A DNA stretch of 9,905 bases from an uncultured Collinsella sp. (GCA_900550815.1 URTW01000067.1:1-9905); one strand, 5' to 3'; counted from the first letter of the stretch, positions 1 to 6,454 are shown. Numbers and translations are program-made. The notes: a model not told the origin generated them from the letters alone.

Positions 1-4
1 AAGA

Positions 5-68
5 GGCCCCTAACAAAAAAGCTCCCATTGCTGGGAGCTCTTTCAATCAATGGTGCGGGCGAAAGGAC
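5..68 (-). repeat. Duplicate of tRNA-Leu 3' end plus terminator (copy 1)
   Basis: This 64-bp segment matches 194-257 at an offset of 189 bp, with one mismatch (C10 versus A199). It carries the terminator hairpin and, at 51-68, the last 18 nt of the tRNA-Leu gene including CCA. After position 68 the similarity stops abruptly and no T-arm, anticodon arm or D-arm follows, so this is a tRNA fragment and not a gene. It could be left over from unequal recombination between tandem tRNA genes, or be an attachment-site-like scar. More copies may lie to the left of the window. Confidence 0.85.
15..39 (-). terminator. Duplicated intrinsic terminator
   Basis: On the minus strand an 8-bp perfect stem (AGCTCCCA/TGGGAGCT, arms 20-27 and 32-39, loop of 4) is followed by six T residues (15-20). 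It is identical to the terminator of the intact tRNA-Leu gene at 204-228. Placed downstream of that gene, it would act as a second stop for any read-through. Confidence 0.75.
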
Positions 69-193
69 GTCCGCGTATCCGCTGCGCGGATACGCACCGG
101 CTTCGGCCGCCTGCCGGCGCCCTCGCCAGCTCGCTAAAAACGCTCCGCGTTTTCTTGACGCTCGCTCCTTCGCAGGTTCAAGTCTCCGCGATG
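69..193. repeat. Hairpin-rich insert between the two duplicate copies
   Basis: About 125 bp separate the two 64-bp copies. It contains a perfect 10-bp stem with a 3-nt loop (73-82/86-95) and a perfect 7-bp stem with a 3-nt loop (137-143/147-153). Near its right end, AGGTTCAAGTC (174-184) is the exact reverse complement of the T-arm segment of the intact tRNA-Leu (255-265). An ORF crosses this stretch but shows no protein features. It looks like a structured, mobile or recombination-derived intergenic element; I do not recognise a named family. Confidence 0.5.
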
Positions 194-203
194 GGCCCAT
201 AAC

Positions 204-228
204 AAAAAAGCTCCCATTGCTGGGAGCT
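204..228 (-). terminator. tRNA-Leu intrinsic terminator
   Basis: The 8-bp perfect stem AGCTCCCA/TGGGAGCT (209-216/221-228, loop 217-220) is followed on the minus strand by a six-T run (204-209). It begins 12 nt after the encoded CCA of tRNA-Leu and is a textbook rho-independent terminator. Confidence 0.88.
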
Positions 229-239
229 CTTTCAATCAA

Positions 240-326
240 TGGTGCGGGCGAAAGGACTTGAACCTTCATGGGGTTGCCCCCATACGGACCTGAACCGTAC
301 GCGTCTGCCAATTCCGCCACGCCCGC
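240..326 (-). tRNA. tRNA-Leu(CAG)
   Basis: The reverse strand folds as a class II tRNA. The acceptor stem is GCGGGCG/CGCCCGC (320-326 with 244-250), followed by an A discriminator and an encoded CCA (240-242). The anticodon stem is TACGG/CCGTA with loop TTCAGGT, giving anticodon CAG, which reads CUG, the main Leu codon in GC-rich genomes. The long variable arm (TGGGGGCAACCCCA) is the leucine-type extra stem. The T-loop TTCAAGT is canonical. The total of 87 nt is usual for tRNA-Leu. A partial duplicate of its 3' end lies at 51-68. Confidence 0.96.
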
Positions 327-337
327 GTGCAGGAATT

Positions 338-366
338 AGAATAACGGAGCGCCACCACGAACGCAA
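338..366 (-). promoter_or_regulatory. tRNA-Leu promoter
   Basis: On the minus strand TTGCGT (361-366) and TATTCT (338-343) are separated by exactly 17 nt. This is a good sigma70-type promoter that would start about 5 nt before the mature tRNA 5' end. The -35 lies just past the tatD stop codon, so the tRNA can be transcribed independently of tatD. Confidence 0.7.
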
Positions 367-369
367 GAA

Positions 370-1287
370 CTATTTTTGAAAAAGTTTGCAGGCATTTTCC
401 CAAGCGGCTTGCGCGATTGTTTCGGCATCCTCACCTGTGCGATCGACACGGTCGTTAACCAGCGCGTTTGCCGTAATGGAGATCATTGCGGGCTCGCATT
501 CAAGACCGCGGATGGGCTCCGGAGCCATATACGGGCAATCCGTCTCAAACAAAATTCGATCGAGTGGGGTTGCCGCAAATGCCTCGCGCACGTCGTCGTT
601 GCGCTTAAAGGTGGCCGCACCGCCATAGGCGATATAGCAGCCCAAATCCACAAAGCGCTCCATCGTGGCGCGGTCCTCGCCAAAACAGTGCAGCACACAA
701 CCAGCCTGGGGCACACCCACCTCGCGCAGTACGTTGTACGCATCAACGTGCGAGGTGCGCTCCCCATCCGAGTCCTCGTGACGCAGGTGCAGCTCCACCG
801 GCACATTGCGGCGCACGGCAAGCTCGAGCTGGCGCGCCATGCAGTCAATCTGCACGCTATGGGGCGCCGGCGCGATGTCGTCGTCGTAATCCATGTGATA
901 GTCCAGACCGATCTCGCCGATACCGGCGCACAAAGGGTCATCGAGTGCGGCAACGACCTGTGCGTGAACGTCGTCGGTATAGTCCGGCGCGCCATACGGA
1001 TGCACGCCGGCAAGATACTTGATCTGCGGGATATCCTGCATCGGCAGAATTTCGCACACGAGCCAGTCGCTATAGTCCGTCACGCTGCGTTTGTCAGCGA
1101 TGGGGTCGAACATCGTCACCAACAGGTCGACACCCGCGGCTTTGGCGCGCACGAGCGTCTCGGGCACTTCTTTGCCCCAAAACGAAAGCAGATGCGCATG
1201 CGTGTCGGCAAGCGGCGCCAAGGGCACGGGACAAGCAACCGTCTTCTTTTTCTTGGTAAACGTCACGCGTTCGGCATTAAGCGTCAT
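370..1287 (-). CDS. tatD: TatD family metal-dependent hydrolase (DNase)
   Basis: A 305-aa cytoplasmic TatD-family TIM-barrel hydrolase. Members of this family are divalent-metal-dependent 3'-5' DNases implicated in DNA repair and degradation. The full metal-ligand set is visible: DTHAH at 28-32 (H30, H32), GVHPY at 94-98, GEIGLDYH at 124-131 (E125), ELHLRH at 165-170 (H167), HCF at 200-202 (H200) and ETDCPY at 248-253 (D250). The ATG at 1287 is preceded by AGGAG at 7-nt spacing and overlaps the end of rsmA by 11 bp, so the two genes are translationally coupled. The N-terminus is about 20 residues longer than usual before the DTHAH motif and is Lys-rich (KKKK at 12-15), but the ribosome-binding site supports this start. 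The stop is TAG. Its link to metG and rsmA is known from other Gram-positive bacteria (yabD-like). The exact in vivo substrate cannot be read from the sequence. Confidence 0.93.
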   Translation of the reverse strand: MTLNAERVTFTKKKKTVACPVPLAPLADTHAHLLSFWGKEVPETLVRAKAAGVDLLVTMFDPIADKRSVTDYSDWLVCEILPMQDIPQIKYLAGVHPYGAPDYTDDVHAQVVAALDDPLCAGIGEIGLDYHMDYDDDIAPAPHSVQIDCMARQLELAVRRNVPVELHLRHEDSDGERTSHVDAYNVLREVGVPQAGCVLHCFGEDRATMERFVDLGCYIAYGGAATFKRNDDVREAFAATPLDRILFETDCPYMAPEPIRGLECEPAMISITANALVNDRVDRTGEDAETIAQAAWENACKLFQK

Positions 1288-2137
1288 GGATTAGCTCCTG
1301 GGCCAGGCGGACAAAGTCGGCAACATCAAGCGTTTCGGCGCGCGTGGTGGGCGCGATACCGCAAGCCTCAAAGGCAGCATCGAGCACGTCCTTGGCAAAG
1401 CCGTTGGCGCTCATGGAATTGCGGATGGTCTTGCGACGCTGAGCAAATGCAGCATCAATCACGCGGGCCACAAATTCGCGATCGAGCCCCTCGGGCACCA
1501 CGCCGTCAACACGGTCGATACGCACGACGGCCGAGTCCACGTGCGGCGCCGGCATAAAGCAACGCGGCGGCACCTCAAAGCGACCCGTCACCTGCGCATA
1601 CAGGCCGAGCTTTGCCGTATAGCCGCCATAGGTCTTGTTGCCCGGCACTGCGGCAATGCGATCGGCAACCTCCTTTTGCACCATGACGACGGCACGCTTG
1701 AGCGCGGGCATCGTCTGGAAGAACTGCAGGATGATCGTCGCCGCCACGTTATAGGGCAGGTTCGCGACAAATACCGTCGGCTCACCGCCCGCAGCCTGCT
1801 CAATCTGCTCCGGGCCCACCTTGAGCGCGTCGCCCATGATAAAGCGGAAGTTGGCATAGTCGGCGGCGTGGGCGTCGAGCACCGGTTCGAGCTCAGGATC
1901 GGCCTCAATGGACGTAACGCACGCCGCTTCCTGCAGCAACGCGAGTGTCAACGTACCGCAACCCGGACCCACCTCGAGTACGCGCTCGTCACCTGTAAGC
2001 TCGGCAAGCTCGCAGATACGCTCGATCACATGATTGTCGATTAGAAAGTTCTGGCCCAGGCGATGCTTGGTCGCAAGGCCAAACTCCTCCAGCAGCTCCC
2101 TTGTTGCCGTGGGGTTTGCCAAAGGCGAAGTTGTCAT
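1277..2137 (-). CDS. rsmA: 16S rRNA (adenine1518/1519-N6)-dimethyltransferase RsmA/KsgA
   Basis: A 286-aa SAM-dependent enzyme that dimethylates two adjacent adenines in the 3'-terminal helix 45 of 16S rRNA during late 30S assembly; its loss is classically linked to kasugamycin resistance. Visible motifs are KHRLGQNFL (24-32), the SAM-binding loop EVGPGCG (55-61), acidic E78, GDAL (102-105), catalytic NLPYN (126-130), FMPAPHVDS (194-202), FAQRRKT (231-237) and RAETL (266-270). Length and motif order are normal for the family. The ATG at 2137 follows AGGAGG at 5-nt spacing. It overlaps tatD downstream by 11 bp. Upstream, a terminator-like hairpin after metG leaves only about 33 bp before the start, and I see no convincing promoter there. 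Confidence 0.97.
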   Translation of the reverse strand: MTTSPLANPTATRELLEEFGLATKHRLGQNFLIDNHVIERICELAELTGDERVLEVGPGCGTLTLALLQEAACVTSIEADPELEPVLDAHAADYANFRFIMGDALKVGPEQIEQAAGGEPTVFVANLPYNVAATIILQFFQTMPALKRAVVMVQKEVADRIAAVPGNKTYGGYTAKLGLYAQVTGRFEVPPRCFMPAPHVDSAVVRIDRVDGVVPEGLDREFVARVIDAAFAQRRKTIRNSMSANGFAKDVLDAAFEACGIAPTTRAETLDVADFVRLAQELIHDA

Positions 2138-2170
2138 AGTTGCCTCCTTAGCATGATGGCGGCGTCTTGA

Positions 2171-2205
2171 AACAAAAGGGCATGGACCGTGGCGGCCATG
2201 CCCTT
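2171..2205 (-). terminator. metG intrinsic terminator (possibly partial)
   Basis: A perfect 10-bp stem AAGGGCATGG/CCATGCCCTT (2176-2185/2196-2205, loop of 10 nt) is followed on the minus strand by the T-rich run TTTTGTTT. It lies about 40 nt after the metG stop. On the plus strand no T-run follows, so it points the way metG is transcribed. Because rsmA starts only 33 bp further on, it may be leaky and act to lower rsmA-tatD expression. Confidence 0.75.
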
Positions 2206-2247
2206 ACAGCTAAACAGCAAATTGCCGATATGGCGCTCGCGCGGTCT

Positions 2248-3849
2248 CTACGCCAGACGCGGGAACAGCGGCTCGCCCTTCTCGACAGGCTGACCGCCGG
2301 CAAGCAGGCCCCAAGCGCAAATGCCCTTGAGGTCGTCGGTCGCGGCCTCGTCCTCGCAGGACAGGCGGCGCAGGGCCTCGGCAGAAGTCTGGGGCATGAG
2401 CGGCATCAGCAGGTGGGCGGCAATGCGGATGGCCTCGAGCAGGTTGTAGATCACAAACGCCAGCTCGTCAGCCTTGGCCTCGTCCTTGGCAAGTGCCCAA
2501 GGCTCGGAGTCCTCGATGTAGTGGTTGGCGGCATGGATGAGCTCCATGACTTCGTCCTTGGCTCCACCGTAATCGAGCACGTCCATCTTGGCCATGTAGC
2601 GATCGACCAGGCCATCGGCAATCTTTGCCAGCGGGTTGTCGAACGCATCGAACGATGCGGGCTTGGCGGGCGCGCAACCGTCAAAGTACTTGCCGCTCAT
2701 GTTGAGCGAACGCGAGATAAGGTTGCCCCAGCTGTTGGCCAGGTCGGCATTGTAGACCTGCTCCATGCGGTCGAAGCTGATGGCACCGTCGGTGCCGGGG
2801 ACGACGTCGGTCATGAAGTAGTAGCGATAGCCCTCGACGCCCAACATGTCGATAACGTCCTGCGGAGCGATGGCGTTGCCGCGGCTCTTGGACATCTTCT
2901 CGGCCTTGCCGGTCTCGGCATTGCGCACGGTCAGGAAGCCGTGGGCAAAGACGTGCTCGGGCAGGGCCTCGCCGATGGCCATGAGCATGGCGGGCCAAAT
3001 GACGCAGTGGAAGCGGATGATGTCCTTACCCACGATGTGGAACTGCGCGGGCCAGCGATAGGCCAGCTCGGCACGGGCCTCGTCGGTATCGACACCGTAG
3101 CCGACAGCCGTCATATAGTTGAGCAGCGCGTCGAACCACACATAGGTCACGTGGCCCTCGTCAAACGGAACCTGGATGCCCCAGTCAAAGCTCGTACGGC
3201 TCACGGAAAGGTCGTTGAGGCCGCCCTCGACAAAGCTGCGCACCTCGTTCATACGGAACGCGGGCTCGACAAAGTCGGGGTGCTCGTCATAGAGCTTGAG
3301 CAGCTTGTCCTGGAAGGCGGAAAGCTTAAAGAAGTAGGACTCCTCCTGCACGCGCTCAAGCGGACGGTGGCAGTCGGGGCACAGGTGCTGGCCGACGCTG
3401 CCGTACTCCTCGTCGCCCTTCTGGACCTGCGTATCGGTGAAGTAGGTCTCGTCAGGCACGCAATACCAACCGTCGTAGCTGCCCTTATACAGGTAGCCGG
3501 ACTCCTTCATGCGCTCCCACAGGTACTGCACGGCATGATGCTGGCGCGGCTCGGTGGTGCGGATGAAGTCGTCGTTGGAGATCTCGAGCTTGCTCCAAAG
3601 CTCCTTGAAGTGCGGGGCCTGGCTGTCGGTCCACTCCTGCGGCGTCATGTTGTGCTTGGCTGCGGCCTCGGCGACCTTCTCGCCGTGCTCGTCCATGCCG
3701 GTCAGGAACTTGACGTTATAGCCGGCGGAACGGCGATAGCGAGCCTGAACGTCGGCGATGATGGTGGAATAAGCCGTGCCCAGGTGCGGATCGGCGTTGA
3801 CGTAGTAGATGGGCGTCGTGATAAAGAACGAAGGCTTGCTTTGATCCAT
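2248..3849 (-). CDS. metG: Methionine--tRNA ligase MetG
   Basis: A 533-aa class I aminoacyl-tRNA synthetase that charges tRNA-Met. The Rossmann signatures are both present: the HIGH-like PHLGTAY at 21-27 and KMSKS at 318-322. VWFDALLNYMTAVGY (237-251) and GKDIIRFH (274-281) are typical MetRS core motifs, and the anticodon-binding alpha-helical domain fills roughly 370-500. There is no C-terminal EMAP/Trbp111-like tRNA-binding domain, so this is a short-form enzyme. The connective-peptide knuckle is unusual. C130 is followed by VPD rather than the VPC seen in many homologues, while C157 and C160 (CPDC) are kept, leaving three Cys with D133 at the fourth position. The ATG at 3849 has GGAGG at 9-nt spacing. 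It lies 69 bp downstream of rsmI. Confidence 0.97.
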   Translation of the reverse strand: MDQSKPSFFITTPIYYVNADPHLGTAYSTIIADVQARYRRSAGYNVKFLTGMDEHGEKVAEAAAKHNMTPQEWTDSQAPHFKELWSKLEISNDDFIRTTEPRQHHAVQYLWERMKESGYLYKGSYDGWYCVPDETYFTDTQVQKGDEEYGSVGQHLCPDCHRPLERVQEESYFFKLSAFQDKLLKLYDEHPDFVEPAFRMNEVRSFVEGGLNDLSVSRTSFDWGIQVPFDEGHVTYVWFDALLNYMTAVGYGVDTDEARAELAYRWPAQFHIVGKDIIRFHCVIWPAMLMAIGEALPEHVFAHGFLTVRNAETGKAEKMSKSRGNAIAPQDVIDMLGVEGYRYYFMTDVVPGTDGAISFDRMEQVYNADLANSWGNLISRSLNMSGKYFDGCAPAKPASFDAFDNPLAKIADGLVDRYMAKMDVLDYGGAKDEVMELIHAANHYIEDSEPWALAKDEAKADELAFVIYNLLEAIRIAAHLLMPLMPQTSAEALRRLSCEDEAATDDLKGICAWGLLAGGQPVEKGEPLFPRLA

Positions 3850-3918
3850 GGGGTTTGTCCTCCAGAAAAACGTTGCATACAGAGGATGATTCTAGCGCAA
3901 GGGCTGGATATCCTCCAT

Positions 3919-4797
3919 CTATTGCATATCGAGCACCATGGCATAGACATCGCGCTTGCGGCGCGAATACTTCTGAGACAGGCGCTTGGCCACCGCAGAC
4001 GCGGGCTCCCCCTCCTCGAGCGCGGCGCGGATATCCTCGCGCAGGGCCTCGTCGGGATCCGCTGCCGCGGCGCCAACCGGCGCGATACCGGCCTCTTCGT
4101 CCTCGCTCGGCGGCGCGATGACCAGCGCAATCTCGCCCTTTACCTCGCCGCGAGCACACAGCTCCTCGGCAAGCTGGGCAGCGGGCCCGCGCAAGACCTC
4201 CTCGTGCAGCTTGGTGAGTTCGCGGCAGACGGCAACCTCACGCTGGGGAAAGACCTCCGCCACGGCCTCGAGCGTCGCCACGATGCGATGTGGAGACTCG
4301 TAGAAGATGAGCGCGCCGGGCACCACGGCAAGGCGCTGCAAACGGCGCACGCGGTCGCCGTGCTTTCGGCCCAAAAAGCCCTCGAAGAAAAAATGCTCGC
4401 AGGGAATGCCGGACGAAACAAGCGCCGTGACGCAAGCAGAGGGCCCGGGGATAACCTCAACGGGCACATCGGCCTCACGCGCCGCCTCAACTAGCGCCTG
4501 GCCGGGATCGGACACGCTCGGCATGCCGGCGTCCGAGGCAAAGGCGAGGGTCTCCCCCGCCAGCAGGCGGTCGACCAGGCCGGCGGCGCGGCTGGCGATC
4601 ACATTCTCGTCGCAACGGACAAGCGGCTTGGAAATGCCCAGGTGCATCAGCAGCTTTGACGTCACGCGCGTGTCTTCGCAGCAGATGACATCGGCAGTGG
4701 CAAAGGCCTCGCCAACGCGCGGGGACAGGTCGCCCAGGTTGCCGATGGGCGTGCCGACCACATAGAGTTTGCCCGTATGGGCGCTGTTTTGCGTCAT
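3919..4797 (-). CDS. rsmI: 16S rRNA (cytidine1402-2'-O)-methyltransferase RsmI
   Basis: A 292-aa tetrapyrrole-methylase-fold enzyme that 2'-O-methylates C1402 in the 30S P-site. Visible motifs are LYVVGTPIGNLGDLSPR (11-27), EDTR (41-44), SDAGMPSVSDPG (88-99), IPGPSA (116-121), FEGFLGRK (138-145), FYESPHR (165-171) and ELTKLHEE (193-200). The C-terminal 50 residues, after an acidic linker, resemble the helix-turn-helix-like tail of RsmI. The ATG at 4797 lies only 6 bp after the stop of the GH5-like gene and has a weak ribosome-binding site (TAGGTTG). This points to co-transcription and translational coupling with that gene. Proximity to metG is a common bacterial arrangement. Confidence 0.96.
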   Translation of the reverse strand: MTQNSAHTGKLYVVGTPIGNLGDLSPRVGEAFATADVICCEDTRVTSKLLMHLGISKPLVRCDENVIASRAAGLVDRLLAGETLAFASDAGMPSVSDPGQALVEAAREADVPVEVIPGPSACVTALVSSGIPCEHFFFEGFLGRKHGDRVRRLQRLAVVPGALIFYESPHRIVATLEAVAEVFPQREVAVCRELTKLHEEVLRGPAAQLAEELCARGEVKGEIALVIAPPSEDEEAGIAPVGAAAADPDEALREDIRAALEEGEPASAVAKRLSQKYSRRKRDVYAMVLDMQ

Positions 4798-4803
4798 ATC
4801 AAC

Positions 4804-5865
4804 CTATTCAATCATGCCGCGCTCGAGCGTACCGAGCGCCGCGCGGGCGTCCCATGCTGCAATGCGCTTCTCGGTCTTCCACGTTTGGAAGAACCAACCG
4901 GCAGCCGGCGCAAACGAAGCCAGCTGGTTGGCGATAAACACGCGCTCGTAGGCATTGCGGCCCTCGGGCGTAACCGACGAGTTGGCAAAAATCGCCGCGC
5001 CCGACCATTCGCCCACCAGCACGGGGAACCCTGTCGAAATCGCTTCTTTGAGCTCGCGCTTGTTGCGCGAAATCGCCGTCGTCAGCCCGCGGGGGCTCGT
5101 GATATCGAGCGCATACTCGTCACGGTAATGGTACAGGTGAAGGTCCATGTAGACGTTCTTGTACTTAGTGCCGCGCATAAAATGCTTCCACTCGCTGGGA
5201 TGCCCCGACGACGAGAAGACGACGATCTTATCCTCGGGCATATACGAACGGACGAGCTCGTAGGCATCGCGATAGAAATTGCGCAGGTAGTGAGCCGGAA
5301 TGCCATCCGTCATGGCAAAGAGACTCTTGCGGACACTCATCTGCGGCGTATCCAGCAGCTCAATGCCCAGCAGGCTCTCGGCCTCGCCGTAACGCTCGGC
5401 CAAGCGCTCGAGCACGTCGAGTGCGACATGGCGGCCGTTAGTGGACGAATGCCACTCGGCAACAGCCTCCGGCGTGGCGGGCGAATCGTTGGAATCGCCC
5501 TGGCCACCGGGCACAGTTGCTAGATCAAGCAGCACGCGGATGTCGTACTTGGCAGCCCACTCAATTGCACGGTCGATGTAGTCGACAACCGAGATGTAGG
5601 ACGCATCGGACTCCTGCGAGCCAAAGGCATACCAGGGTACCGGCAGACGCACGGCATTGAGGCCGATCTGCGCCATGCGACGGAAATCATCCTCGCTCAC
5701 AAACGTCTCGTAATGACGGCGCATGCGCTCGTTATAGGCGGCGGTGCCCATGGCCTCCTGCAGCTCGGCCGCATTGGATGCACCGGTCGCCGCGTATAGC
5801 GACGGGGTCACCCAAGGCTCGGGAATAAACCAGCCAGAGAGATTAACGCCGAGTATCCTCTCCAT
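4804..5865 (-). CDS. GH5-like (exo-beta-1,3-glucanase-type) protein with altered active site
   Basis: A 353-aa protein with the TIM-barrel signatures of glycoside hydrolase family 5, closest by eye to the exo-beta-glucanase type. It keeps GVNLSGWFIPEPWVTPSL (6-23), the strand-3 Arg in VRLPVPW (R73), DLHLYHY (241-247), the nucleophile motif VGEWSG (E286) and GWFFQTWKTE (323-332). The segment that should read LNEP reads LDTP (171-174), so the catalytic acid/base Glu is Thr173, and the usual His in DLHGAPG is Ala116. It may therefore be a non-catalytic sugar-binding protein or use a different mechanism. There is no signal peptide, so a cytoplasmic location is expected. I chose ATG 5865, which has AGGGGG at 5-nt spacing. 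An in-frame extension to 6273 would only translate a DNA repeat array. It heads the rsmI-metG operon. Confidence 0.82.
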   Translation of the reverse strand: MERILGVNLSGWFIPEPWVTPSLYAATGASNAAELQEAMGTAAYNERMRRHYETFVSEDDFRRMAQIGLNAVRLPVPWYAFGSQESDASYISVVDYIDRAIEWAAKYDIRVLLDLATVPGGQGDSNDSPATPEAVAEWHSSTNGRHVALDVLERLAERYGEAESLLGIELLDTPQMSVRKSLFAMTDGIPAHYLRNFYRDAYELVRSYMPEDKIVVFSSSGHPSEWKHFMRGTKYKNVYMDLHLYHYRDEYALDITSPRGLTTAISRNKRELKEAISTGFPVLVGEWSGAAIFANSSVTPEGRNAYERVFIANQLASFAPAAGWFFQTWKTEKRIAAWDARAALGTLERGMIE

Positions 5866-5887
5866 CACTGCCCCCTTTTGAATCATA

Positions 5888-5900
5888 CGGGCTAAGCCCG
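5888..5900 (-). other. Short hairpin in the GH5-like gene 5' leader
   Basis: The perfect inverted repeat CGGGC-TAA-GCCCG lies 12 nt upstream of the AGGGGG ribosome-binding site of the GH5-like gene. It is too small to be a recognised riboswitch and has no T-run for termination. It could affect mRNA stability. Confidence 0.4.
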
Positions 5901-5932
5901 CATCGCTCTTGCATGACATATCTATTGATTTG

Positions 5933-5969
5933 AGTATACCCGCGCATGCAGACAGGCGACCGAACGGTC
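5933..5969 (-). promoter_or_regulatory. Putative promoter with TetR-type operator for the GH5-like/rsmI/metG operon
   Basis: On the minus strand a TATACT (5933-5938) is a good -10, about 65 nt before the chosen start. No consensus -35 exists. The place where it should be is next to or within the perfect 12-bp palindrome GACCGAACGGTC (5958-5969), whose ACCG-NN-CGGT form resembles many TetR-family operators. The inference is a promoter controlled by a repressor or activator. No regulator gene lies in the window. Confidence 0.5.
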
Positions 5970-6061
5970 TGTAAAGTGACGCGAAAGTGGGAGGAATATC
6001 TGGGAACAGGCGGGCTCGGGATGGTGCGACGAGATGTGTACGCGCGCCGGAGGCAGGCACC

Positions 6062-6292
6062 GGAAAGCGCGTCCCGTTTTTTGCAAAAGACTGGGATGCA
6101 TTTTCCGTTCGAGGCCTCAACCGGAAAATGTATCCCGTTCTGAGCGCGGGATCTGGGACGCAGTTTCCGCCAAAGACCGCAAAAGGAAAGCACATCCCAT
6201 TCTGACGCCGGATTCCGGGTCGCGCTTTCCCAAGCGGCCTCAAAGCGGAAAACGCATCCCACTCTGAAGCCAAATTCCGGGACGCAGTTTCC
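6062..6292. repeat. Array of eight alternating 14-bp boxes (four ~62-bp units)
   Basis: Boxes of the form GGAAARYGYRTCCC begin at 6062, 6123, 6185 and 6247. Their inverted partners, of the form GGGAYGCRTTTTCC, begin at 6093, 6155, 6217 and 6279. Every box starts 30-32 bp after the previous one and orientation alternates strictly, so each 62-bp unit is a potential hairpin of two 14-bp arms. The sequence between boxes is only partly conserved. Several frames stay open across it, producing ORFs of 65-77 codons on the plus strand and a false N-terminal extension of the GH5-like gene; none looks like protein. No gene or signal is visible in the neighbouring 5972-6060. Confidence 0.85.
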
Positions 6293-6303
6293 GCAGAACC
6301 CTA

Positions 6304-6336
6304 TATAAAAGAAAAGGACCCCTTTGCAGAGGTCCT
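6304..6336 (-). terminator. tRNA-Phe intrinsic terminator
   Basis: On the minus strand the stem AGGACC/GGTCCT (6315-6320/6331-6336), extended by two further pairs past one mismatch, closes a 4-nt loop. It is followed by the T-rich run TTTTCTTTT. It lies 13 nt after the tRNA-Phe 3' end. Confidence 0.85.
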
Positions 6337-6349
6337 AGTCAATTCAAGG

Positions 6350-6422
<73 letters not shown>

Positions 6423-6454
6423 ATTTGAGGTGTGCCTTGTTTCAAGGCTTGATT

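Noticed and set aside
28..261. 77-codon plus-strand frame
   Set aside because: It runs through the duplicated terminators and the tRNA fragment, and its ends repeat because the DNA repeats.
376..1557. 393-codon plus-strand frame
   Set aside because: Antisense to tatD and rsmA, with no domain motif and a His/Arg-rich composition.
3850..3918. Promoter or T-box leader before metG
   Set aside because: A TAGAAT hexamer occurs on the minus strand, but no matching -35 is present, and 69 bp is too short for a T-box or SAM riboswitch.
2167..4494. 775-codon open frame on the plus strand
   Set aside because: It is antisense to metG and rsmI, both of which have complete family motifs and ribosome-binding sites. 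Its Leu/Val/Gly/His-rich translation is what high-GC antisense frames produce.
5866..6273. N-terminal extension of the GH5-like gene by 136 codons
   Set aside because: The extension would translate the box array and the promoter region. The ATG at 5865 has a good ribosome-binding site and starts right before the GH5 N-terminal motif.
6062..6292. CRISPR array
   Set aside because: The boxes alternate in orientation, the intervals are partly similar to each other, and no cas gene is present.
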